This document shows positions 1 through 5,634 of a stretch of DNA of 5,795 nt, piece by piece. Origin of the DNA: an uncultured Parvimonas sp. (lineage in GTDB: Bacteria; Bacillota; Clostridia; Tissierellales; Peptoniphilaceae); NCBI GenBank assembly GCA_902470455.1, contig CABRGI010000056.1:1-5795 (forward strand), in the 5' to 3' direction. The position numbers were made by a program, and so were the translations under genes. Each line of letters starts with the position of its first letter. The first letter of the stretch is position 1. A model generated the notes under the pieces. It saw nothing but the letters and a program-made list of their open reading frames with translations, was not told the origin of the DNA and ran no database searches.

Positions 1-54
1 TACTATTAGTACATTTATTACTATATTCAATTTTCTATAAACAAATAACTTCAT
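1..54 (-). CDS. Start of an unidentified membrane or secreted protein (partial, runs off left edge)
   Basis: A leftward reading frame begins at the ATG complementary to 52-54 and stays open to the window edge, giving MKLFVYRKLNIVINVLIV. An AGGGGAG ribosome site (64-58) precedes it and a good promoter lies at 86-114, which would leave a leader of about 25 nt. The visible peptide has basic residues (K2, R7, K8) followed by a hydrophobic run, as in a signal peptide or first membrane helix. Only 18 codons are visible, so no family can be named. It is divergent from the M42 peptidase gene. Promoter, ribosome site and frame agree, so a real gene start is likely, but the product is unknown. Confidence 0.55.
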   Translation of the reverse strand, partial: MKLFVYRKLNIVINVLIV

Positions 55-85
55 AATCTCCCCTCATTCAATAGAAATCAAGGAA

Positions 86-114
86 AGTATATCATTTTAT
101 TTTTAGCTTGTCAA
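86..114 (-). promoter_or_regulatory. Sigma-A-type promoter for the leftward partial gene
   Basis: On the minus strand, TTGACA (114-109) and TATACT (91-86) are separated by exactly 17 bp. The predicted transcript start is near 80, ahead of the ribosome site at 64-58 and the ATG at 54. The -35 is a perfect consensus match and the -10 has one mismatch. Confidence 0.65.
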
Positions 115-125
115 TTTAAGGATAA

Positions 126-154
126 TTTACAATATATTTATAATCGTGTATAAT
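126..154 (+). promoter_or_regulatory. Sigma-A-type promoter for the M42 peptidase gene
   Basis: TTTACA (126-131) and a perfect TATAAT (149-154) are separated by 17 bp. Transcription would start near 161, just ahead of the GGAGG at 174-178. The -35 box lies only 11 bp from the -35 box of the divergent leftward promoter, so the two promoters are back to back and could share a regulator. Confidence 0.7.
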
Positions 155-173
155 AATTATATAAAATAAATTT

Positions 174-178
174 GGAGG
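174..178 (+). promoter_or_regulatory. Ribosome binding site that fixes the M42 start at ATG 184
   Basis: GGAGG at 174-178 lies 5 nt before ATG 184. A TTG at 172 is in the same frame but overlaps the ribosome site itself, so it cannot be the initiator. Confidence 0.85.
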
Positions 179-183
179 TTATT

Positions 184-1204
184 ATGGATAGAAATTATGT
201 TACAGATTTACTTGAAGAGTTATTAAATATTTATAGCCCTACTGGAGATACTGAAAACGCAATTTGTTTTATGGAAGAAAAATTTAAAGAATTAAATATT
301 CCTTCAAGAAGAACAAACAAAAATGCTTTAATAGCTACAATAGAAGGTGAAGAAAAAGAAGCTATAACTTTTTCAGGTCATGTGGATACATTAGGTTTAA
401 TGGTAAAAGAAATAAAGTCTAATGGACGTTTAGCTTTTAGTTTAGTTGGTGGATTTTCTCCAACAAGTGTTGAAACTGAAAATGTATTTATAAAAACTTA
501 TGATGGAAAATTAATTCCTGGAACAGTTTTATATAATGAAGCATCAGTTCATGTTTATGATACTACAACTACTGCCCAACGTTCAATAAAAAATATGGAG
601 AATTGATGAGGTTGTAGAAAATGCTGAAGATGTTAGAAAACTTGGAATTTCAGTTGGAGATTTCATCTATTTAGATGCAAGATGTAGAATTTATGAATCC
701 GGTTTTGTTAAATCAAGACATTTGGATGATAAAGCTTGTATTGCAGCTATGATGGGACTTGCTAAGTATTTAGTTGATAATAAAATCAAGCCTAAAAATA
801 CAATTAATTTCTTTATAAGTAATTATGAAGAAATCGGTCATGGTTCAAGCTTTATTCCTGAAAATACTGTTGAGTTCTTTGCTGTAGATATGGCTGCTCC
901 GGGAGTTGGACAAGAATCTGATGAGAGAGCTGTAACAATTTGTGCAATGGATTCTTCAACGCCATATGATTTGGGAATGAGAAATAAATTGAGAAGAATT
1001 GCTGAAGAAAAGAAAATCGACTATAGAATTGATATTTATCCACATTATGGATCAGATGCAACTGCTGCACTTAGAGCAGGACATGATATTCGTTGCGCAT
1101 TAATCGGTCCGGGTGTTGATGCAAGTCATAGTTATGAAAGAACTCATATCTTAGGCATTGAAAATACTTGTAAATTAATGATTGAATATGTATTAAATAA
1201 ATAA
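184..1204 (+). pseudogene. M42-family metallo-aminopeptidase/glutamyl aminopeptidase-like gene, broken by a frameshift near 600
   Basis: Intact members are dinuclear-metal (Zn or Co) cytoplasmic exopeptidases that trim N-terminal residues from peptides. The first frame (184-606, 140 codons) holds the N-terminal region with SGHVDTLG (His66 and Asp68, metal site) and the segment TSVETENVFIK. It runs to KNMEN and then TGA. The protein resumes in the frame of position 602 with IDEVVENAEDVRKLGISVGD, HLDDKACIAAMMG (Asp about 183), NYEEIGHGSS (catalytic Glu pair about 217-218), AVDMAAPG (Asp about 237) and SYERTH (His about 323). Relatives usually read NMEVRIDE here. The sequence fits loss of 5 nt from codons for Val-Arg. 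Restored length is about 341 aa, normal for the family. Metal and catalytic residues are split across the break. The second half has no start codon before a TTG at 722, so neither piece should work alone. The family call is secure. The lesion may be real or an assembly error. Confidence 0.85.
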
Positions 1205-1218
1205 TAAATTAAAAATAA

Positions 1219-1258
1219 GAACCCCACCCTTCCACGATGCTTCGAATCGGGTGTGTTC
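1219..1258 (-). terminator. GC-rich hairpin, probable terminator of the pot operon or a dispersed repeat
   Basis: Read on the minus strand, GAAC then CACCC (within 1258-1249) can pair with GGGTG then GTTC (1229-1219). A one-base and a two-base bulge separate the two helices. A smaller CGAT/ATCG stem can form in the loop, sharing one pair with the outer helix. The structure is followed at once by a U-rich run (TTATTTTTAATTT, 1218-1206), as in a rho-independent terminator reading leftward. It would back up the hairpin at 1285-1314 for leftward transcripts. The segment 1221-1270 is 60% GC, far above its surroundings, so it may also be a mobile or dispersed repeat. No database check was possible. 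Confidence 0.45.
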
Positions 1259-1266
1259 CCGGGAAC
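1255..1266. repeat. 12-bp perfect palindrome GTTCCCGGGAAC
   Basis: This self-complementary 12-mer lies beside the GC-rich hairpin. Its GAAC half is the same strand segment that pairs with GTTC in the candidate terminator, so the two foldings exclude each other. No function is known to me. Confidence 0.5.
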
Positions 1267-1284
1267 CTTGTTGTTTCACAATTA

Positions 1285-1320
1285 AAGGCATAGATTTTTT
1301 AAAATCTATGCCTTATTTTT
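1285..1320 (+). terminator. Strong intrinsic terminator of the M42 gene, probably bidirectional
   Basis: A perfect 14-bp stem, AAGGCATAGATTTT (1285-1298) with AAAATCTATGCCTT (1301-1314), is followed by ATTTTTT on the plus strand. That gives a good U tract for rightward transcripts. The stem starts 6 nt beyond the potD stop on the minus strand, where the trailing sequence (TTTAATTG) is less U-rich. It is therefore likely shared by the two convergent units but stronger for the peptidase gene. Confidence 0.85.
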
Positions 1321-2354
1321 TAATCAGCTTTTACATCTGTCCAGATATTATCATATTCTTTTATAAAGTCTGATGGATCTCTAAATACTTCCATTCTTTT
1401 GAAATATTCATCATCAATTTCCGTTACAGATTTTACCAACTCATTTTCATCAATAACTTCTTGATTTGGAACTGCATAATATGTGTAGTCCATATTTTTT
1501 GACAAAATGTCTTTTCTAATTAAGAAATCTATCAACTTATATGCATTTTCCTTATTTTTTGCATTTTTTAAAATTACCATTGAATCAAACCAAAGATTTG
1601 TTCCCTCTTTAGGTTTTACATATTCAAACTTTTCATCCTCATCTAAAAGTTCAGTCGCATCTCCTGAGTACATCACTGCAATTGCAGCATTTTCAGCTAA
1701 CATATTATCTTTTGTTTCATCTACAAGATATGCAAGTATAGATTTTTTTTGCTTGATTAAATCTTTTTTTGCAATTTCTAATTCTTCTTTATTTCTAGAG
1801 TTCATTGAAAATCCATTTTTTAGAAGTGCTGCCGCTAGACTATCTCTTGAACTATCAAGCATTACAATTTTATCTTTATGTTTTTCATCCCACAAATCAG
1901 CCCAAGAAGTAATTTCTCCATCAACTAAATTTTTATTATATAAAATACCCAAAGTTCCCCAATACATAGGAATTGAATACTTTGACTCAGGATCATAATC
2001 TTTGTTTAAAAATTTCTCATCTATATTTTTATAGTTTGAAAGTTTACTTTTATCTATAGGTTCAAGCATATCTTCTTTAATCATCTTTTCAATCATATAA
2101 TCTGAAGGAACAACTATATCATAATTACTCCCCCCTTGTTTTATCTTCAAATACATATCTTCATTTGTAACAAAGGTTTCATAATTAACTTTTATTCCAG
2201 TCTCTTTTGTAAACTCATCTAAAACTTCTTTATCTATATACTCTCCCCAATTATACATATTTACAACATTGCCCTCTCTTTTATTACAAGCAGAAAGCAA
2301 AAAAATCATACAAAGTGAAAAAAGTAAATTTAAAAATAAATTCTTTTTAGTCAT
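1320..2354 (-). CDS. potD: PotD, spermidine/putrescine-binding lipoprotein of the polyamine ABC importer
   Basis: This is the extracellular receptor that hands polyamines to the PotBC channel. The 344 aa match the family's usual length. Residues 1-23 form a lipoprotein signal ending in the lipobox LSAC, with Cys23 as the lipidation site. The mature protein opens with NMYNWGEYID, carrying the ligand-stacking Trp36 and Tyr39. Other pocket landmarks are PSDY (83-86), LDSSRD (166-171), MYSGDA (228-233), LWFDS (254-258) and Tyr293. Against E. coli PotD as I remember it, the Trp255/Asp257 pair is kept. Position 168 is Ser rather than Asp, 171 is Asp rather than Glu, and 229 is Tyr rather than Trp, so ligand preference cannot be read off directly. 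The ATG is preceded by GAGGAGGG about 9 nt upstream and overlaps the potC end by 8 nt, which suggests coupled translation. It is the last gene of the operon. Confidence 0.95.
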   Translation of the reverse strand: MTKKNLFLNLLFSLCMIFLLSACNKREGNVVNMYNWGEYIDKEVLDEFTKETGIKVNYETFVTNEDMYLKIKQGGSNYDIVVPSDYMIEKMIKEDMLEPIDKSKLSNYKNIDEKFLNKDYDPESKYSIPMYWGTLGILYNKNLVDGEITSWADLWDEKHKDKIVMLDSSRDSLAAALLKNGFSMNSRNKEELEIAKKDLIKQKKSILAYLVDETKDNMLAENAAIAVMYSGDATELLDEDEKFEYVKPKEGTNLWFDSMVILKNAKNKENAYKLIDFLIRKDILSKNMDYTYYAVPNQEVIDENELVKSVTEIDDEYFKRMEVFRDPSDFIKEYDNIWTDVKAD

Positions 2355-3123
2355 ATAAAATACCCTCCTCTCTTTTCTTATTTATGATAAGTAATAATAC
2401 TATCATTGCAATAAACATCAATGTTGAAAGAGCATTAATTGATGGATTTATTCCTTTTCTTGCCATAGAATAAATTTGTGTACTTAAGTTTACAACCCCA
2501 TTTCCACTATTAAAATAAGCAATTACGAAATCATCTAATGAAAGAGTAAATGCAAGCAATGCTCCTGCAAAAACTCCTTGCTTAATTTCCGGTAAAATTA
2601 CTTTTCTTAGAGCATAAAAAGGTGTTGCTCCTAAATCCATTGCAGCTTCAGGTAAAAATCTATTCATCTGTTTCATCTTTGGATAAACAGAAAGTATTAC
2701 ATATGGTGTTGCAAGAACAATGTGTGAAGCAAGTAATGTTAAAAATCCATAGTCAATATTAAAAACTTTATATAAAACCATTAATGAAATAGCTATTACT
2801 ATATCAGGATTTAGAACAGGAATATAATTCAAATTCAAAACTACAAATCTTTCACTTTTTTTCATGTAATATATACCAATAGCTGCAACAGTTCCTATAA
2901 AAGTAGCTATTATAGTAGTTAAAACTGCTATCAACATTGTATAATAAAGAGATGTCAAAACCTCCTTATCATTAAACAATTCAACGTACCATTTAAAAGT
3001 AACTCCCGTAAATGAGCCACGAAGTTTAGAATCGTTAAATGAATACAGTATAAGTACAAAAATTGGTGCGTATATAAATATAAATACTAATGAAACATAT
3101 AATTTTCTAAGTTTATTTTCCAT
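2347..3123 (-). CDS. potC: PotC, spermidine/putrescine ABC transporter permease
   Basis: This is one of the two membrane subunits that form the polyamine channel. It has 258 aa and about six hydrophobic membrane segments, the first at roughly residues 8-28. The cytoplasmic EAA loop that contacts the ATPase reads PEAAMDLGATPFYALRKVIL (158-177), with the conserved Glu159, Ala160 and Gly165. SLDDFVIAYFNSG near residue 195 is typical of the PotC/YdcV type. I chose the ATG at 3123 because AGAGGTGG lies just upstream at good spacing. A TTG at 3153 in the same frame adds ten unconvincing residues and lies deep inside potB. The gene overlaps the end of potB by 11 nt and the start of potD by 8 nt, so the three are probably translated in a coupled way. 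It looks intact. Confidence 0.95.
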   Translation of the reverse strand: MENKLRKLYVSLVFIFIYAPIFVLILYSFNDSKLRGSFTGVTFKWYVELFNDKEVLTSLYYTMLIAVLTTIIATFIGTVAAIGIYYMKKSERFVVLNLNYIPVLNPDIVIAISLMVLYKVFNIDYGFLTLLASHIVLATPYVILSVYPKMKQMNRFLPEAAMDLGATPFYALRKVILPEIKQGVFAGALLAFTLSLDDFVIAYFNSGNGVVNLSTQIYSMARKGINPSINALSTLMFIAMIVLLLIINKKREEGILYD

Positions 3124-3940
3124 TTTCCACCTCTTTTGAATACTCAGGATCAAATTTATTCATAACGAAAAGTGAAACTAAAATCATAACCAAAAGTACC
3201 ATACTCATAGAAGATCCAAAGTTCCAATTTCCTGTTACCCTAAATTGTTGCTCAATTATATTTCCTATTAAATTTTCTTTATTTCCACCTAGTAGTGCAG
3301 AAATTTCAAAAGTTGAAATCGCGGGAATAAATACCATTGTAATTCCAGTAATAACTCCTGGTAAACTCATAGGAAATACCAATTTTGTAAAAGTTTTTAT
3401 TCTATTTGCACCTAAATCATGAGATGCTTCAATATATTCTTTATCTATCTTAATTAATGTCGTATAAATCGGTAAAATCATAAATGGCAAAAAGTTATAT
3501 ACCATCCCTATTAAAATTGATGCATTGGAGTACATAAGATTTACTGTAGGTAATCCAAAGAATTTTAAAATTGAATTTAAAAGACCATTTTTACTTAAAA
3601 TACTAATCCAAGAATAAGTTCTTAATAAAAAGTTCATCCACATTGGAATTACAACCAACAAAATCATCATATTTCTTGTTTTAAGTTTAAACTTTGTAAT
3701 AAAATATGAAAAAGGATAACCGATTATAAGACACAAAATCGTAGATAAAATTGCCATTTTTAAAGATCTCCACAAAACTTTTATATAAGTCGGATTGAAA
3801 AATCTTTGATAATGTTCCAATGAAAAAACAAAATTTTCTCCACCATAGTCAACAGAATATTTTGCTATGAAAACTAGAGGAACAATAATAAAAATTACTA
3901 ACCATACAACATATGGATATGCAAACCTCTTAAATTTCAT
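3113..3940 (-). CDS. potB: PotB, spermidine/putrescine ABC transporter permease
   Basis: This is the second membrane subunit of the importer and the partner of PotC. It has 275 aa. A basic N-terminus (MKFKRFAYPY) leads into the first membrane helix (about 10-28), followed by about five more. The EAA loop reads EYIEASHDLGANRIKTFTKL (168-187), with Glu171, Ala172 and Gly177. IPMWMNFLLRTYSW (98-111) is a landmark of PotB permeases. The ATG follows the original potA stop (TAG, 3943-3941) with no gap. The only clear ribosome site, AAGGAG, sits 14 nt upstream, which is rather far. This start was therefore probably served by ribosomes arriving from potA, and the premature stop in potA may reduce PotB synthesis. 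The gene itself looks intact. Confidence 0.95.
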   Translation of the reverse strand: MKFKRFAYPYVVWLVIFIIVPLVFIAKYSVDYGGENFVFSLEHYQRFFNPTYIKVLWRSLKMAILSTILCLIIGYPFSYFITKFKLKTRNMMILLVVIPMWMNFLLRTYSWISILSKNGLLNSILKFFGLPTVNLMYSNASILIGMVYNFLPFMILPIYTTLIKIDKEYIEASHDLGANRIKTFTKLVFPMSLPGVITGITMVFIPAISTFEISALLGGNKENLIGNIIEQQFRVTGNWNFGSSMSMVLLVMILVSLFVMNKFDPEYSKEVENGK

Positions 3941-4045
3941 CTATACTTCTTTAACTCCTTTTTTCATAATATGAATATTATCAGGTATAACCTTTAACCC
4001 AACTTTTGAACCGATTGGTTTTGTAATAGTTGAATGAACCACACG
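3941..4045 (-). pseudogene. potA: Detached 3' end of potA, downstream of a premature stop
   Basis: Directly after the TAA at 4048-4046, the same frame continues as RVVHSTI, TKPIGSKVGLKVIPDN and IHIMKKGVKEV, ending at TAG 3943-3941. This is recognisable as the last strands of the PotA C-terminal (TOBE-type) regulatory domain. The frame is unchanged across the TAA, so a single base change (for example CAA or GAA to TAA) explains it better than an indel. A GTG at 4042-4040 is in frame, but no ribosome site precedes it, so the remnant is probably not translated unless the stop is read through. Confidence 0.85.
3955..3960 (-). promoter_or_regulatory. potB ribosome site at unusually long spacing
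   Basis: AAGGAG (3960-3955, minus strand) lies 14 nt before the potB ATG, longer than the usual 5-9 nt. It sits inside the last codons of the original potA frame. Together with the abutting TAG-ATG it suggests that potB translation depended on coupling to potA. Confidence 0.5.
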
Positions 4046-4990
4046 TTAATATCGTCCAACCTTAACAAGTAATTCATAATGAACTCCTTTAAAAATTTCG
4101 GATTTAACAATACCAACCAACATTCCATCTTCCTCATCTACAAGCTCTAAGTCTTCCGGACGAATTACTACATCAATTTCTTCATTTAGTGCAAATCCCT
4201 TATCAACACATTTAAACTTTCTATTTGAAAAACTTACAACAAAATCTTCATTCATTACTCCATCTAAAATATTACTTTCTCCTATAAATGAAGCAATAAA
4301 TGCATTTTTAGGTTCGTTATAAATATCTATAGGAGTTCCAATTTGTTGGATTTTACCATCATTCATAACTACAATTGTATCACTCATTGTAAGAGCCTCT
4401 TCCTGATCATGAGTTACATAAACGAAAGTAATGCCAACTCTCTTTTGAATATTTTTAAGCTCAACTTGCATGTCTTTTCTAAGCTGTAAATCCAATGCTC
4501 CTAACGGTTCATCTAAAAGCAAAACTTTTGGCTCATTTACTAACGCTCTTGCAATTGCAATTCTTTGTTGTTGACCTCCACTTAAAGAAATTATAGATCT
4601 TTTTTCATACCCTTTTAAATTAACAAGTCTTAACATTTCTTTAACCTTTTCATTTATTATACTTTCAGGCATTTTCTTAATTCTAAGTCCAAATGCAATA
4701 TTTTCATAAACATTCATATTTGGAAAAAGAGCATATTTTTGGAAAACCGTATTAATATTTCTTTCATATGCTGGAACATTTGAAATGTCTTTTCCTTCAA
4801 ATAAAATTTTCCCGCTTGTTGGAGTTTCAAAACCTCCAATAAGTCTTAAAGTAGTTGTTTTTCCACAACCAGATGGACCTAAAAGTGTTAAAAACTCTTT
4901 ATCCCTAATATATAAATTTATATCGTCAAGAACTATATTATCTCCAAATCTCTTATTTATATTTACTAATTCTACAGCATGATTCCCCAT
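4046..4990 (-). CDS. potA: PotA, ATP-binding subunit of the polyamine importer, truncated by an in-frame stop
   Basis: This is the cytoplasmic ATPase that powers PotBC. The nucleotide-binding domain is complete: Walker A GPSGCGKTT (38-46), Q-loop Gln83 in NTVFQ, signature LSGGQ (135-139), Walker B LLLDEP (156-161), D-loop ALD and switch His192 in VTHDQEEA. A C-terminal TOBE-type domain begins near residue 235 and breaks off after VKVGRY at residue 314. The full frame to 3941 would give 349 aa, normal for PotA, so the stop removes codon 315 and the last 34 residues. In E. coli the PotA C-terminal domain is linked to regulation of the ATPase by spermidine. The shortened protein might hydrolyse ATP yet be unstable or deregulated. 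The ATG has AGGAGG (5001-4996) 5 nt upstream, and the regulator's stop codon overlaps this site. Whether the stop is real or a sequence error cannot be judged here. Confidence 0.93.
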   Translation of the reverse strand: MGNHAVELVNINKRFGDNIVLDDINLYIRDKEFLTLLGPSGCGKTTTLRLIGGFETPTSGKILFEGKDISNVPAYERNINTVFQKYALFPNMNVYENIAFGLRIKKMPESIINEKVKEMLRLVNLKGYEKRSIISLSGGQQQRIAIARALVNEPKVLLLDEPLGALDLQLRKDMQVELKNIQKRVGITFVYVTHDQEEALTMSDTIVVMNDGKIQQIGTPIDIYNEPKNAFIASFIGESNILDGVMNEDFVVSFSNRKFKCVDKGFALNEEIDVVIRPEDLELVDEEDGMLVGIVKSEIFKGVHYELLVKVGRY

Positions 4991-4999
4991 ATTTTCCTC

Positions 5000-5542
5000 C
5001 TAAAAACTTGGTGGATTTGTAATCCACAAAACTTTTGATTCTTTTTTAGATAAATTTATTATACTTCTTTCAAATTGACCACTTGCGTAAAAACATTCAC
5101 CTTCATTTAAAACATATTTTTTAGTACCCAGATGAAGTTCGACTTTTCCTTTTAATACATAACCAAATTCTTCACCTTCAAAAGGTTCATAAGTCCTTGA
5201 GTAACTTTTATTCTCATTTAATGTTACTATAATCGGTTCCATCGAATTTTTTTGTGCATTTGGTACAATCCACTCTAATTTACTATTTCCATTTTCAAAA
5301 ATAGTTTCAAAAGCATCAAATTTTTGAAATACAAATTTTTCTTCTTTCTCTTCTTTAAAAAAATCTGAAATATTTGTTCCAAGCGCCTCTAAAACATCTT
5401 CTAAAGAACTAATTGAAGGAGATGTAAGTCCTCTTTCAAGCTGAGAAATAAAGCCTTTAGTAAGTTCCGCTCTATCCGCAAGTTCTTCTTGAGTTAATCC
5501 TAAAATGGTTCTTAAATTTTTTATTTTTTCTCCAATATCCAA
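5000..5542 (-). CDS. XRE-family regulator with C-terminal cupin domain, likely controller of the pot operon
   Basis: A 180-aa cytoplasmic transcription regulator. Residues about 6-60 form an XRE-type helix-turn-helix (IKNLRTILGLTQEEL, then GFISQLERGLTSPSISSLED). Residues about 105-175 form a cupin barrel (YEPFEGEEFGYVLKGKVELH, then LNEGECFYASGQ), which in this family binds a small ligand. The layout resembles PuuR, the E. coli putrescine-responsive repressor. Similar genes commonly lead pot operons in Firmicutes, so polyamine sensing is a reasonable inference but not shown. Initiation is at TTG 5542, with AGGAG 8 nt upstream; MDIGEKIKNLR is the usual N-terminus of such proteins and no in-frame ATG fits. 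The stop TAG (5002-5000) overlaps the potA ribosome site, so translation is coupled. It is the first gene after the operon promoter and its repeats, which suggests autoregulation. Confidence 0.9.
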   Translation of the reverse strand: MDIGEKIKNLRTILGLTQEELADRAELTKGFISQLERGLTSPSISSLEDVLEALGTNISDFFKEEKEEKFVFQKFDAFETIFENGNSKLEWIVPNAQKNSMEPIIVTLNENKSYSRTYEPFEGEEFGYVLKGKVELHLGTKKYVLNEGECFYASGQFERSIINLSKKESKVLWITNPPSF

Positions 5543-5550
5543 TTTCCATT

Positions 5551-5555
5551 CTCCT
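5551..5555 (-). promoter_or_regulatory. Ribosome site that selects the TTG start of the regulator
   Basis: AGGAG (5555-5551) is 8 nt from TTG 5542. An ATG at 5549-5547 lies only 1 nt from it, too close for initiation, and is out of frame with the regulator. Confidence 0.7.
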
Positions 5556-5560
5556 ATTTT

Positions 5561-5605
5561 ATAACACTATATTAAACTATAAATATCTCTATATTAAACA
5601 CTAAA
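5561..5605 (-). repeat. Two tandem 23-bp imperfect repeats, candidate operator of the pot operon
   Basis: On the minus strand the core GTTTAATATAG occurs at 5599-5589 and again at 5577-5567. Aligned over 23 bp (5605-5583 and 5583-5561) the copies match at 19 positions. The period is 22 bp, about two helical turns, so two regulator dimers could bind the same DNA face. The repeats start at the predicted transcription start and fill most of the leader, which suits repression by the adjacent XRE-cupin protein. The repeat is directly visible; the operator role is inference. Confidence 0.5.
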
Positions 5606-5606
5606 T

Positions 5607-5634
5607 ATTATATCACAAATTATTCTTTATTCAA
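5607..5634 (-). promoter_or_regulatory. Extended -10 promoter of the regulator-potABCD operon
   Basis: On the minus strand, TTGAAT (5634-5629) is followed after 16 bp by TATAAT (5612-5607). TGA directly precedes the -10, making the extended -10 motif TGnTATAAT. Transcription would begin near 5600, giving a leader of about 58 nt that contains the tandem repeats. No other convincing promoter is seen inside the operon. Confidence 0.75.

Noticed and set aside
588..602. Programmed frameshifting in the M42 gene at the A6 run
   Set aside because: The frame stays correct for Lys-Asn-Met-Glu after the A run, so the shift lies downstream of it. About two codons also appear to be missing, which slippage would not restore.
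852..1070. Minus-strand open frame of 72 codons
   Set aside because: It lies opposite the second half of the M42 gene, has no ribosome site, and its composition is that of an antisense shadow.
722..1204. Second half of the M42 gene as a separate protein from TTG 722
   Set aside because: There is no ribosome site, the TTG lies inside the conserved HLDDK motif, and the N-terminal metal ligands would be absent.
1232..1267. tRNA gene or tRNA-derived attachment site suggested by TTCGAATC
   Set aside because: The flanking bases do not form a T-arm stem and no acceptor, D or anticodon arms are found on either strand.
1507..1998. Plus-strand open frame of 163 codons
   Set aside because: It is antisense to potD, which has clear family motifs; the Ser/Phe-rich product is typical of a shadow frame.
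3124..3153. Upstream TTG start for potC
   Set aside because: The ATG at 3123 has its own well-placed AGAGGTGG site and gives the normal PotC N-terminus.
4046..4048. Frameshift as the cause of the potA break
   Set aside because: Codons on both sides of the TAA are in the same frame, so it is a nonsense codon rather than an indel.
4785..4982. Plus-strand open frame of 65 codons
   Set aside because: It is antisense to the Walker A region of potA, with no ribosome site or recognisable product.
5558..5563. Extended -10-like TGTTATAAA close to the regulator start
   Set aside because: Transcripts would start inside the ribosome site, and a better promoter with a proper leader exists at 5607-5634.
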